Source: Sphaerisporangium album (GTDB lineage Bacteria > Actinomycetota > Actinomycetes > Streptosporangiales > Streptosporangiaceae). Taken from it: 64,000 nucleotides of DNA. A model generated the notes under the pieces. It worked only from the letters and a program-made list of their open reading frames with translations, made no database searches and was not told the DNA's origin. The stretch covers positions 62,001 to 126,000 of the forward strand of contig NZ_QOIL01000008.1 of assembly GCF_003323745.1 (NCBI RefSeq), in the 5' to 3' direction. Below are positions 36,198 to 48,554 of this stretch, piece by piece. Position numbers and translations under genes: made by a program. Positions within the stretch are counted from its first letter, which is position 1. Each line of letters begins with the position of its first letter.

Positions 36198-36656
36198 AAC
36201 AGGTCAAGAGCAAGTGAGCCAGCTGAACGTGCCGCGTCCCCGCTGCCCGTGGCCCTCGACGAGAGCCTGCGCCACCCGACCGATCTGGCCACCTTCGTCC
36301 GCCTGGACGCGATCGACGTGGCCATCGCCAAGGTCCAGCGCAGCGGCGGCCTCACGCTGTCCCGCCGCCTCTGCCAGCTCGCCGAGGACTGCGGCGTCCG
36401 CCTGATGGGCTCCGGCCTCACCGACTCCGACCTCGGCCTCGCCGCCTCCCTCCACCTCTTCGCGGCCTACGGCATCACCGGCCCCGTCGACCTCAACGGC
36501 CGCCAGTTCATCGGCTCCCCCTACGCGAGCGGCCCCACGGTCAAGATCGCCACCGGAGTCGCCCAGGTCCCCACCGGCCCCGGCCTCGGCGTCGAGGTGG
36601 ACGAAACCGTCGTCCGCGACCTCGCCGTGGACGTCCTGACCCGGACCGCCCTCTAG
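36198..36656 (+). pseudogene. 5'-truncated enolase-superfamily (MR/MLE) gene
   Basis: Residues matching the C-terminal third of mandelate racemase/muconate lactonising enzymes are encoded: ASPLPVALDESLRHPTDLATF, DVAIAKVQRSGGLTLSRRLCQLAEDCGVRLMGSGLTDSDLGLAASLHLFAA and ending DLAVDVL. The readable frame can be traced back to about 36198, where homology stops at the operator region, so the N-terminal domain and most metal ligands are missing. A GTG at 36249 could start a 135-residue product, but it could not be an active enzyme. It is probably a relic of a dehydratase belonging to the same catabolic set. Confidence 0.75.
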
Positions 36657-36742
36657 TACCGTCCTGGTCCGCGGCCCCGCGCGAGCCACCCGAACACCTT
36701 GGTCTGGCCGGTAATGATGGGCTCGCTCCGCACATAGGGAAG

Positions 36743-37339
36743 ATGTCCACATTCCCTGCCCGCAAAGGAAACCGCCCATGGGAACCGCCCGTGGATAGCG
36801 AACGACCGGCCGCCTTCGAGGCCGTCTACAGGCAGACATATGGCCAAATAACGGCATACGCGGCCCGCCGTTGCGACTCGCCGCAGGACGCCGCAGACGT
36901 GGTCGCGGAGACCTTCGCCATCGCCTGGCGGCGCATGGACGAACTGCCGCCGGGGGACGAGGCCGTGCTGTGGCTCTACGGCGTGGCGCGCAAGGTGCTC
37001 GCCAACCACCTTCGCGGTGAGGCCCGTCGCCGGGCCCACCGCGCCGAGTTCGACGCCGGGATGGCCGACCTCTACGCGGCCTCTCCCGACCGCGGGATCG
37101 AGCTGAAGGTGATCGCCGAGGTCTTCCGGAGCCTGCCCGACGACGACCGTGAACTGCTGTCGCTGGTCGCTTGGGAGGGCCTGGACCGCCGCCAGATCGC
37201 GACGGCGCTCGGTCTGTCGCGCAACGCCGTACGCGTCAGGCTCCACCGCGCCCGCAGGCGCTTCTCCCGCGCGCTCACCGAGGCCGGCATCCGTTCGACG
37301 CCAGAGTGCCGGCTCGTCCCGGCGGAGAGGTCGCTGTGA
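36743..37339 (+). CDS. ECF RNA polymerase sigma factor
   Basis: 198 residues from the ATG at 36743; a GTG at 36791 may be the true start. Sigma region 2 has AFEAVYRQTYGQITAYAARRC, DAADVVAETFAIAWRRM and VLWLYGVARKVLANHLR. Region 4 has SLPDDDRELLSLVAWEGLDRRQIATALGLSRNAVRVRLHRARRRF, split by a linker. It recruits RNA polymerase to alternative promoters. The next gene starts at the last base of its stop codon (TGATG), so the two are translationally coupled, typical of a sigma factor with its membrane partner. Confidence 0.92.
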   Translation: MSTFPARKGNRPWEPPVDSERPAAFEAVYRQTYGQITAYAARRCDSPQDAADVVAETFAIAWRRMDELPPGDEAVLWLYGVARKVLANHLRGEARRRAHRAEFDAGMADLYAASPDRGIELKVIAEVFRSLPDDDRELLSLVAWEGLDRRQIATALGLSRNAVRVRLHRARRRFSRALTEAGIRSTPECRLVPAERSL

Positions 37340-38316
37340 TGAGCACCGACGAGATCGACGCGACGACCCGGTTGCTGGCTCGGGTCGAACCCGGAAAGCC
37401 GGGCGGCGACCCGTCCGCCCCGGAGGCGCGCGCGCTGCTGGTCCTGATCACGGCGGGGGACTTCGGCCCGGCCGAGGAGCACGGCGGGGCCGTCCCCGGA
37501 CCTCGTCGTGTCCGCCGGTACGGCCCCCAGCGGCTGCTCCTCGGCCTGGTGGCCGTGGCCGTGCTCGCCGCGGGCGTCGTGGTCGGCCCGAGCCTGCTGG
37601 GAAACGGCCTCGGCCCCGCCACCTCCTACGCGAGCTCCGACATCGACATCCGCCGCGAGGCCGACCTGTACGTCGCCCGCATCAAGAATCCCTACGCCGA
37701 CCACCAGAGGTACCGCGAGGCGTTCGGGACACTCGGCCTGGACGTCGACGTGCGCGTCGTTCCCGCGGCGCCCCGCAAGGTGGGCCAGGAGTTGTCGGTG
37801 GGTGTTCATGGAGGTGTACGTGAATCGTCGGGGAGAACGCCCGAATGGCTCTCCTCCGGCATGGAGGAACCGGACGGGACACCGTGCATGGCTGGGCAGG
37901 ACGGCTGCTACCTGGTGCTCCGCGTTCCGGTCGGCCTGACGGGACAACTCGTTGTCCGGCTGGGACGTCCGGCCAGGGCCGGCGAGGTCTACGACGAGGC
38001 GGGAGTGACGACCGCCACCACTGCGGGAGGGACGCTCGCCGGGTACCGCGTGGACGAGAAGACCGTGGGTGAGGTCGTGCCGGAGATCGAGAAGCGCGGC
38101 CTGAAGATCACGTACCTGATCGCCACCGTCGCCCCCGAAAACCCGGGCGGTTATGGCATGGACCCGGACAAGCAGGACACCCCCGTCGGCAAGGACTGGA
38201 TCGTCTGGGAGGCGGAGGAATCCGCTCCGGACACCGTCCGCCTGATCGTCACCGACGAGCGCTACGACAAGAACCCCGTCTACGGCGGCCCCCGCGACAC
38301 CGTCGTCAAGGACTAG
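37339..38316 (+). CDS. Membrane protein coupled to the ECF sigma factor
   Basis: 325 residues, ATG at 37339 overlapping the sigma-factor stop, with GGAGAGG upstream. The cytoplasmic N-terminus (1-60) precedes one membrane helix at about 65-88 (LLLGLVAVAVLAAGVVVG). The remaining 235 residues are extracellular, with no recognised domain: one CysX6Cys pair (PCMAGQDGCYLV) and a Tyr/Asp-rich C-terminus. The topology fits an anti-sigma or a sigma-associated sensor, but the usual zinc-binding anti-sigma motif (HxxxCxxC) is absent. I therefore call it only a likely partner. Confidence 0.75.
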   Translation: MSTDEIDATTRLLARVEPGKPGGDPSAPEARALLVLITAGDFGPAEEHGGAVPGPRRVRRYGPQRLLLGLVAVAVLAAGVVVGPSLLGNGLGPATSYASSDIDIRREADLYVARIKNPYADHQRYREAFGTLGLDVDVRVVPAAPRKVGQELSVGVHGGVRESSGRTPEWLSSGMEEPDGTPCMAGQDGCYLVLRVPVGLTGQLVVRLGRPARAGEVYDEAGVTTATTAGGTLAGYRVDEKTVGEVVPEIEKRGLKITYLIATVAPENPGGYGMDPDKQDTPVGKDWIVWEAEESAPDTVRLIVTDERYDKNPVYGGPRDTVVKD

Positions 38317-38452
38317 CGAACCTTCGGTGGTCGGTCGTCGCCGTGCCGCCGCCGGCTCTCGGTGGGGTGACTCACTTCAGGTCTAGTGGACGGGCCTCTC
38401 CAGTTGCCGCGTTACGTTGGCGGCAAGAGATATCCGTCCTGATGGAGGTTCT

Positions 38453-38806
38453 GTGCCATACCGGGGACCGCTTTCGAAGAGGGCGATCGGCCGTTTCAAC
38501 TCTTGTGTCGTGACATTGCGCTCGTCCCCTCGATGGGGTCGGCTCGTCAGCAGGCGCCTCACGGTCGTCACCTACACGGGACGCCGTTCTGGACGCACCT
38601 TCAGCACGCCCGTCGCCTTCCGGCGCTCGGGTGAGACGGTCACGATCGGCGTCCAGTTCCCCGACGCCAAGAAATGGTGGCGCAACTTCGTGGACGAGGG
38701 AGGACCGATCTCGCTGCAACTGGATGGGATCGACCGCACCGGGCACGCGGTCGCCACGCGCGACGAAGCGGGCCGTGTCACCGTCACCGTCCGTCTGGAG
38801 GGCTGA
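38453..38806 (+). CDS. DUF385 / F420-dependent nitroreductase-like protein
   Basis: 117 residues from a GTG at 38453, preceded by GGAGG five bases upstream. The split-barrel family pattern is clear: VVTYTGRRSGRTFSTPVAFRRSGETVTI, FPDAKKWWRNF and a final strand VTVTVRLEG. Relatives of Mycobacterium Ddn bind the deazaflavin cofactor F420 and reduce quinones or nitro compounds. Shorter than the 150-residue Ddn proteins. A strong terminator lies 25 bp downstream. Confidence 0.85.
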   Translation: MPYRGPLSKRAIGRFNSCVVTLRSSPRWGRLVSRRLTVVTYTGRRSGRTFSTPVAFRRSGETVTIGVQFPDAKKWWRNFVDEGGPISLQLDGIDRTGHAVATRDEAGRVTVTVRLEG

Positions 38807-38830
38807 TGATCGGGTGCCGCGGAACAGGGC

Positions 38831-38869
38831 GGGACGCCGAGCGTCGGCTATGCGGCGGCTCGGCGTCCC
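38831..38869. terminator. Bidirectional terminator-like hairpin
   Basis: Perfect 12-bp stem GGGACGCCGAGC/GCTCGGCGTCCC with a 15-base loop, between the convergent DUF385 and phospholipase genes. Flanking T tails are weak (CGATTA on the + side). Confidence 0.7.
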
Positions 38870-38894
38870 GATTACCTGAGGTGCGTGGAGGGGA

Positions 38895-39416
38895 TTACGC
38901 TCCGGCGTTCTCGGCGTTACGCTCGGCGGTCTTGCGGACCTGGTCGATCTGCGCCTGGGTGACGTTCAGGGAGCCGAACTGCTTGACCGCCTGGTAGTAG
39001 GTCCAGGCGAGGCCGTCGCAGGTGGACTTCGAGACGCCGGAATATCTGGCGCAGACCTGCTTCATATCGAAATAGAAAGCGTCGTCGACGTGGGACTTGT
39101 TGCCGGGGAACTGGCCGACCGCCTTGTAGTTGCGGTAGCCGAAGTCGTGACGTCGGCACGGCATTCTGAAGTCGTAGCCGAGCGGCTGGTCAGGGCTGCT
39201 CGAACACAGGTCGGTCGACCAGTCGAACGCGTAGTCCGCCCAGGCCGCCTGGTTCTGCCACGCGGAGGTCCAGCTGGCGGCGCTGCTCGACGTGGGCTGG
39301 GTGAAAGTGGAAAGTGCGGCGAGTTTTTGCTCCAGCGTCACCGCGAATGCGGGGAGCGTTAATCCGAGTATTGCGGTGAGGGAGAGGGACACTAGCGCGA
39401 GGGCTCGCTTGACCAT
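38895..39416 (-). CDS. Secreted prokaryotic phospholipase A2
   Basis: 173 residues from the ATG at 39416. The N-terminus (MVKRALALVSLSLTAILGLTLPAFA) is a Sec signal peptide, probably cut after the Ala-x-Ala. The mature part has the catalytic dyad CRRHDFGYRNY (His90-Asp91), a calcium loop DQPLGYDF, and HVDDAFYFDMKQVC; Cys residues fit two disulfides. It matches the Streptomyces phospholipase A2 family (PF09056), which hydrolyses the sn-2 ester of phospholipids outside the cell. Standing alone; it shares a terminator with the DUF385 gene. Confidence 0.93.
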   Translation of the reverse strand: MVKRALALVSLSLTAILGLTLPAFAVTLEQKLAALSTFTQPTSSSAASWTSAWQNQAAWADYAFDWSTDLCSSSPDQPLGYDFRMPCRRHDFGYRNYKAVGQFPGNKSHVDDAFYFDMKQVCARYSGVSKSTCDGLAWTYYQAVKQFGSLNVTQAQIDQVRKTAERNAENAGA

Positions 39417-39802
39417 GGGGCTCTGCCTTCGTCCAGGGGGTGGGGCGCGCGACAGGTGTCTGCCAATGCACAAGAATGAGCTGAAATATCCCCTACCGCC
39501 GGAACAGACCTCGATCAAGATCCAGGCCGATATTCACGAACAATCGCTCTTTACAGCCTGACAAGCGCCTGTAAGGCTGGTGATTTCCCCCTGCGGGGGC
39601 CCATGGACAGCGGGCCCCGCCCGGACGCGCCACCGCTCTTCGCGCCGGACCCCTCGATCGACGCGCGGCCCGACGTGGTGGAGAAGGCGGTCTACCAGCG
39701 GCTTGGCGAGCCGCGTGGCCCTCTGATCATCACAGTCCGCGCAGCCACGCCACCATCTGTCAGCGCGGCAGAATCCGTCGGTCGCCTCGGCGACTCATCC
39801 CC
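39417..39802. other. Interval with possible coding relic
   Basis: 386 bp between two minus-strand genes. 39417-39560 is AT-richer and should hold the phospholipase promoter. From 39603 the + strand reads about 60 coding-like residues (PDAPPLFAPDPSIDARPDVVEKAVYQRL region) without a family I know; it could be a gene fragment or chance. I call no gene. Confidence 0.4.
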
Positions 39803-41116
39803 TCAGACAGCACTCGCGGGTTCGGGGGCCAGCATCTTGCGGAACTCGGCGACGGATGGGCGGTTCTGCTCGTGGTGGGGTACGGCACGGAGGATCATGC
39901 GGCCGGTTTCGATGATGTTGCCGCTACGGTAGGTGAGTGGGAGCGTGTCGATGGTCGTCGTCGCCTGGCGCAGACCCTCATCGATGCCGCCTCGAACGAC
40001 GGTGCAGAGGGCCCCATGGAGCTGGACATTGGTGCGGTACTGGTATTCCGGAGCGAACTTGAGGACGTTCTCCCGGGCCGTATCCGCCGCCGACTCCTGG
40101 CCCGCAGCGGCATACGCCCAGCTTTCGGCGAAGTGAATCTGGTCGGGCTTCCAGAAGCCGTACCGGTCCGCTGTGACGCCATTCTCCACGGTCCTGTGGA
40201 GCTTGTTCAGCGTCTTGATCGCCTCATCGTGTCGATGTAGCAGGGACAGCGCCTTGACCTCGGTGGTCAGCAGATCAACGGTCGGTTCTCCGGCAAGTCG
40301 CTGAGCGTGGTGCACTAGCCGCAGCACGGTCTCCGGGGCACGTTGGCCGTACAGGCCAAGCCCTGCCTCCTCGCCTCGGACCATCAGCCCGAGTGCCAGA
40401 TCACCCGAAGCGTCGGCGGCTTGGCGTGCGGTGTACGACCAGTGGATGGCCGCACCATGATCGCCGAGACGGGTCAGCGCATTGGCGTGGACGGACGCAA
40501 GGACCGCCATGATCCGGTGCAGTTCGGTCGCATCGGGCGGAGTGGCGGTGTCGAGCTGGCGTCGTATCGCGAGCAAGTCGATCAGAAGTGCGGCAGAGAC
40601 CTGTGAGGGGGGCCGGGTACGGAGTGCGTGCAGGTGGTCGGCGCAGGCCAGTTCCCACTCTTCTATCGGGCGGTGGGCCTGCCCGAGGGAGAGGTCGAGG
40701 AACTGGCGCAGAGATTCGCCCGAACTCCCGAGAGCGCCGAATGTGCCGATTCCGGCGAGGAACTGGAGGGCGGCCCGGCGTTCCATATCGTCGTCTCCAT
40801 TGCGATATGCGGGGATTTCCATGCACATACCCGCGCGCAGCCGGTCCGACTCGGCGGCGGCATTAAGGCGCACCAACGTGCCATAAAGGGCGGTCAGAAT
40901 TCCGCGTGCGCCGTACACCTCATCCAGGCGGGAGACCATCTCGGCCGGGGGCGTGCGCTCGCCTCGTTCCCATTTGGCCAGGTTGGAATAGTCGACGTAG
41001 AGGTTGGCCGCCGCGCGGCGTAGGGCGATCTTGGGTTCGCTCTCCCGGCAGCGGCGCATGACCGCGCCGAACAGGTGCCAGGCGGAGGCGTGCGGGTCGA
41101 TCGCGTCTGCGGCCAT
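39803..41116 (-). CDS. XRE-family regulator with TPR-like C-terminus (whiJ-like)
   Basis: 437 residues from the ATG at 41116, which has GAGGAGTG upstream; the frame is open further but not coding. N-terminal HTH (about 10-70): FGAVMRRCRESEPKIALRRAAANLYVDYSNLAKWERGERTPP. The rest is all-helical with tetratricopeptide-like repeats (EVKALSLLHRHDEAIKTLNKL, ESWAYAAAGQESAADTAREN). Actinobacteria carry many paralogues of this kind, often next to a small protein and an ATP-binding protein as here, in whiJ/abaA-like loci that affect development and antibiotic production. It is divergent from those two genes. Confidence 0.88.
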   Translation of the reverse strand: MAADAIDPHASAWHLFGAVMRRCRESEPKIALRRAAANLYVDYSNLAKWERGERTPPAEMVSRLDEVYGARGILTALYGTLVRLNAAAESDRLRAGMCMEIPAYRNGDDDMERRAALQFLAGIGTFGALGSSGESLRQFLDLSLGQAHRPIEEWELACADHLHALRTRPPSQVSAALLIDLLAIRRQLDTATPPDATELHRIMAVLASVHANALTRLGDHGAAIHWSYTARQAADASGDLALGLMVRGEEAGLGLYGQRAPETVLRLVHHAQRLAGEPTVDLLTTEVKALSLLHRHDEAIKTLNKLHRTVENGVTADRYGFWKPDQIHFAESWAYAAAGQESAADTARENVLKFAPEYQYRTNVQLHGALCTVVRGGIDEGLRQATTTIDTLPLTYRSGNIIETGRMILRAVPHHEQNRPSVAEFRKMLAPEPASAV

Positions 41117-41306
41117 GAACACTCCTCGCGCTCGTGGTCCGGCGCGCCCACCGATGACCACACCGTTCCCCTGCTGCCAGCGTCGATCACTGTCCATGAT
41201 TGCACTGCTACGGCCCGTGGTGGGCATGAATGGCGGGACCCGCAGATGCCGGACCGCCGTGCGGACCCCTCGATCAGGAAGACCAGGAAGGTGGTATTGC
41301 CAGGTG

Positions 41307-41645
41307 GTGCAGACCAAGCGGCGATGGAGCCTCTTCGGGCGCCGCGGCTCCCGGCGGCCCGGCCGTCACAGCGTCGGACAGCCCTACGTACGGGTCGAGG
41401 CCGGCAACCCGGACCCGGGCGACCGCGCCGCCGCCGTCCTCCTCGACCGGCTCGAACCGGCCTGGACGATCATGTACGGCCCGTGGAGCCGCCGCTTCTA
41501 CGCCCTGCCCCTGTTCCGGACCCCGGACCCGCTGATCCTGGAGGCGACCACCGCCCAGGACCTCACCGCCCAGATCCGCGAGGCCGAACGGGACTTCCTG
41601 ATCACCGGCGGACTCGCTGCCTCAGGCTGGCGAGCCGCCGCATGA
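41307..41645 (+). CDS. Small basic protein of whiJ-like locus
   Basis: 112 residues from a GTG at 41307. The N-terminal 30 residues are strongly basic (RRWSLFGRRGSRRPGRH). The remainder, WTIMYGPWSRRFYALPLFRTPDPLILEATTAQDL, contains many aromatic residues. No family is recognised, but a similar small protein often precedes an ATP-binding protein in actinobacterial XRE loci. Its stop overlaps the next ATG (ATGA), so the two are co-translated. Confidence 0.7.
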   Translation: MQTKRRWSLFGRRGSRRPGRHSVGQPYVRVEAGNPDPGDRAAAVLLDRLEPAWTIMYGPWSRRFYALPLFRTPDPLILEATTAQDLTAQIREAERDFLITGGLAASGWRAAA

Positions 41646-42145
41646 CCCGTCCCGACACCCGCACCTGCCGGACGGAGACCGTGACCTTCCCCGCCACCGG
41701 CCCGTCCGTGGGGGAGGCCCGCCGCTGGCTGAGCAAGCTCCTCGACGGCCACCCCCGCCACGACGACGCGGTCCTGCTCCTGTCAGAGGCGGTCACCAAT
41801 TCGCTCGTACACACCGATTCCCCCACCGTCGGCGTCACCGTGGCGATCGAGCAGACCGGCGACGTACGGATCGAAATCGCCGACGAGGGCGGTCCCACCA
41901 TCCCGAGCATCCCCCCGCACCCGGCTGACGACGCAGACGACGACCCGGCTAGCTCCGGCCGCGGCATCCGCCTGATCCGCACCCTTTCCACCCACTGGGG
42001 CTTCACCGAGTCCCGCCCCCACTGCATCCTCTGGTTCGTCCTTGCGCTTAGTCATGAAAGGGATGAGGGCTGTGGGGTTCAGGATGCGATGCCCGGCGGC
42101 GATCCATATGTGGTCATGGGCTGTACAGTGCGCTCGGAAAGTTGA
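41642..42145 (+). CDS. HATPase (RsbW/AbaA-like) ATP-binding protein
   Basis: 167 residues, ATG at 41642 overlapping the previous stop. The Bergerat ATP fold is visible: LLSEAVTNSLVHTDSPTV (N-box), IEIADEGGPTIPS (G1) and GRGIRLIRTLSTHWGFTES (G2). Such short proteins act as anti-sigma kinases or modulators in actinobacteria. The last 30 residues (ERDEGCGVQDAM...) extend past the usual end of the domain into the oppositely oriented small gene, as if the original stop were lost. 32 bp overlap with that convergent gene. Confidence 0.87.
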   Translation: MTRPDTRTCRTETVTFPATGPSVGEARRWLSKLLDGHPRHDDAVLLLSEAVTNSLVHTDSPTVGVTVAIEQTGDVRIEIADEGGPTIPSIPPHPADDADDDPASSGRGIRLIRTLSTHWGFTESRPHCILWFVLALSHERDEGCGVQDAMPGGDPYVVMGCTVRSES

Positions 42146-42338
42146 GGTCGGCGTGGCGTTCGGCGTACGTGAAGGCCAGGAACTCCGCCAGCTCCTCATC
42201 GGTCTCGAAAACGTGCGGTGCCGCGAGGTCGGCGAGGGACTTGATCGGACCGGCCTTCTTGGCTTTGACAAGTTCCTCCGGAGAGGTCTTCGGGTGAGCG
42301 GGTGGGTAGATGGGGCGGACAGGCCCGATCTCCTTCAT
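42114..42338 (-). CDS. Small hypothetical protein
   Basis: 74 residues from the ATG at 42338, with GGAGG six bases upstream, so the start is good. Sequence: Pro/Lys-rich N-terminus (IYPPAHPKTSPEELVKAKKAG) and acidic helical C-terminus (FETDEELAEFLAFTYAERHAD). No family recognised. Size and charge are compatible with an antitoxin or an adaptor. It overlaps the 3' end of the ATP-binding gene convergently. Confidence 0.6.
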   Translation of the reverse strand: MKEIGPVRPIYPPAHPKTSPEELVKAKKAGPIKSLADLAAPHVFETDEELAEFLAFTYAERHADLNFPSALYSP

Positions 42339-42420
42339 GCTGACCTCCTCGTCGGTCGGTGTATGGAGGCCGCGCTGCCGGTCTGGTGACCGACCATACT
42401 TCGAGTCGTGAACTGCGGGT

Positions 42421-42798
42421 TCAGGCCGAGGGGCGTTCGGAGTGGGAGGCCCGCAGTTGAGCGAGGTCGAGTTCGATGCGGCGGCCGTGCACGGTTACAA
42501 CGATGCTCGCGCTCTCGGCGCCGGTTGCCGTCAGATAGTCGTACAGGGTGGACAGCAGCATGTCGCCGCGATTCTCCAGCCGCGACACCACCCCTTGCCC
42601 CACTCCTAGCTTCTTGGCCACCTCAACCTGCGTCATCTGCCCTGCTTTGCGGATCATCGCCAGGTTCATCGCGTAGACGCGATCCATTTCCTGGGCCGAC
42701 TCGTTGGCCTCGGCGACCTCTGCGGCAAGGTTCGGATCGGACAGGAGACGATCCAGGTGTTCGTTGCCTCGGACGAAGGTGTTGTCGGACTCGGTCAT
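42421..42798 (-). CDS. higA: HigA-type XRE antitoxin
   Basis: 125 residues from the ATG at 42798. The helix-turn-helix is at about 50-95 (IRKAGQMTQVEVAKKLGVGQGVVSRLENRG). The tail EIDLAQLRASH-like region is predicted helical. It follows the toxin gene by 32 bp, the reversed toxin-antitoxin order typical of HigBA. It should neutralise the toxin and repress the operon through the palindrome at 43225-43246. Symbol given by analogy. Confidence 0.78.
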   Translation of the reverse strand: MTESDNTFVRGNEHLDRLLSDPNLAAEVAEANESAQEMDRVYAMNLAMIRKAGQMTQVEVAKKLGVGQGVVSRLENRGDMLLSTLYDYLTATGAESASIVVTVHGRRIELDLAQLRASHSERPSA

Positions 42799-42830
42799 GG
42801 CTTCTCCTCGTAGGATGTCTCCCGTTTCCA

Positions 42831-43202
42831 CTAGTCGATCAGTGGGTCGGCTCTAGCTGCGACGCTGTTGTAGAACAGGTCGCCCAACTGGGCCTTGTCC
42901 ACGGCGAACAGCGCGACGACGACCTTGCCGCTGTCCGGCGGGAACCAGCAGATCAGCCGCACGGCTACATCCGGATGGTAGGCGTGGGACACGCGCCACA
43001 GTATGTGGCGGCGCGACTGGCGAACCCACCGCAGCGTCGCCGTTTCCGATTCCTTCACCGGCGGCTCGGTCAGGTTTCGCAGCTGGTCCAAGGCGCGTGC
43101 CGTGAAGGCCAGAATGCGGCGTGCGCGTTCGTCGCCCGCCCGGCAGTCCGCCTCCAGTCGGTCGAGCCAGGTGCCGAAGTTGGCCGGCCAGTCGATGTCC
43201 AC
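42831..43202 (-). CDS. higB: HigB/RelE-type toxin
   Basis: 123 residues, ATG at 43202. The phage-Gp49/HigB-like core is visible: WLDRLEADCRAGDERARRILAFTARALDQL, then LRWVRQSRRHILWRVSHAYHPDVAVRLICWF and a KAQLGDLFYNSV end region. The basic patch RQSRRHILWRVSH fits a ribosome-dependent mRNA interferase. Followed on the same strand by its antitoxin, preceded by a near-perfect 22-bp palindrome. Symbol by analogy. Confidence 0.75.
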   Translation of the reverse strand: MDIDWPANFGTWLDRLEADCRAGDERARRILAFTARALDQLRNLTEPPVKESETATLRWVRQSRRHILWRVSHAYHPDVAVRLICWFPPDSGKVVVALFAVDKAQLGDLFYNSVAARADPLID

Positions 43203-43224
43203 CCAGGAATTATGTCATCAAGGC

Positions 43225-43246
43225 GATATGTCTTGCAAGGCATATC
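43225..43246 (-). promoter_or_regulatory. Palindromic operator of the HigBA-type pair
   Basis: Outer arms GATATG and CATATC flank TCTTGCAAGG, giving a 22-bp palindrome with one mismatch pair. It lies 22 bp before the toxin start in the AT-rich part of this gap, where the antitoxin is expected to bind. Confidence 0.75.
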
Positions 43247-43306
43247 ATTTGAGCTGTGGCTCGCCTGTACGGCGTGTTCTGTGACGGGGTGGGAGTCGGG
43301 CCTAAT

Positions 43307-43534
43307 TCACCGACGCCCATCGCGCAGGGCCTCTTGGACGAGGTCGGGGTCATGGGGTATAGGATCATCGGTAGCGATCTTCGCCATCACCTCCTCGATG
43401 GAGGGGATGGCGGCCTCCTCGCACAGCCTTTCCCGAAGGTAGGTGGTCAGAGACATCCCGCTGGCAGCGGCGCGCGACTTGAGGATCTCGACGACCTCCT
43501 CGGGGACGTCAAGGATCTTCACGGTAGTGGACAC
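43307..43534 (-). CDS. VapB-type ribbon-helix-helix antitoxin, no toxin found
   Basis: 75 residues: STTVKILDVPEEVVEILKSRAAASGMSLTTYLRERL is a ribbon-helix-helix of the VapB/FitA type, and the tail (PSIEEVMAKIATDDPIPHDPDLVQEALRDGRR) is the toxin-binding arm. A VapC gene would be expected directly downstream, but there the sequence reads GTGAATTAG and no PIN domain follows before the HigB gene. It is an orphan antitoxin or the relic of a VapBC pair. Confidence 0.75.
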   Translation of the reverse strand: MSTTVKILDVPEEVVEILKSRAAASGMSLTTYLRERLCEEAAIPSIEEVMAKIATDDPIPHDPDLVQEALRDGRR

Positions 43535-43639
43535 GCTCCAAGCCTGGCACGCAACGTGCGCGCATCAAAGGAAATCGCATGCTCATCGATTTCGCGAAGG
43601 TCCGTTGCCGCGAAGTTGTCGGGGCGGTTGATCGGGTGG

Positions 43640-44265
43640 TCAGCTGAGGGCGTCGAAGCCGGCTCTGAGGTGGGTTACGCGGTCGGTCAGGTCTTTCAGG
43701 GGGCCGGTCAGGCTGGTGCTGCCGTTGGCGTGTTCGGTGAGGTCGCGGATGCGGGCTACCTCTTCCTCCACGGCCGTCAGGCGGCGGGACAGCTCGGGGA
43801 GGACCTCGGCGCCCATGCCGTCGGGGAGTTCGACGCTGAGGCGTTCGCGGAGCAGGGAGGCCTGTTCGGCGAGGCGGCGGTTCATGTTGTAGAGCTCGAC
43901 GAAGACCGAGACCTTGGCGCGCAGGACCCAGGGGTCGAACGGCTTGGTCAGGTAGTCGACGGCGCCGGCGGCGTAGCCGCGGAAGGCGTAGTCGGGGGCG
44001 CTGTCGACCACCGTGAGGAAGATGATCGGGATGTTGCGGGTGCGCTCGCGCCGCTTGATGTGCGCGGCGGTCTCGAAGCCATCCATTCCTGGCATGCGCA
44101 CGTCGAGCAGGATCAACGCGAAGTCGATGCCGAGCAGAGCCTTGAGGGCCTCCTCGCCCGAGCGTGCCCGCACGGCGGTCACGTCCAGGGAGCTGAGGAT
44201 CGCCTCCAAGGCGATGAGGTTCTCCTCCCGGTCGTCGACCAGAAGGATCTTCGCTCGATCGGGCA

Positions 44266-44269
<4 letters not shown>
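43640..44269 (-). CDS. Response regulator (REC domain with coiled-coil C-terminus)
   Basis: 209 residues. The receiver domain has ILLVDDREENLIALEAIL, phospho-acceptor Asp56 (LILLDVRMPGMDG) and the switch LTVVDS with the conserved Lys in YLTKPFDPWVL. There is no DNA-binding domain; the last 70 residues form a coiled-coil-like tail (EVARIRDLTEHANG). ATGA overlap with the hybrid kinase gene places them in one operon, so it is probably a phosphorelay acceptor. Confidence 0.93.
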
Positions 44270-48432
<4,163 letters not shown>

Positions 48433-48554
48433 GAAGCCTCCTTCACGCTGCTCGGGCGGGAGTTCGGAGTAATGCCAGTCTGGCATGAAGGCGGCGATGC
48501 GGTCGCCCAGTCGATTGACCGCATGTAACGACGAGGTGTGGTAAGCACGGTGCG

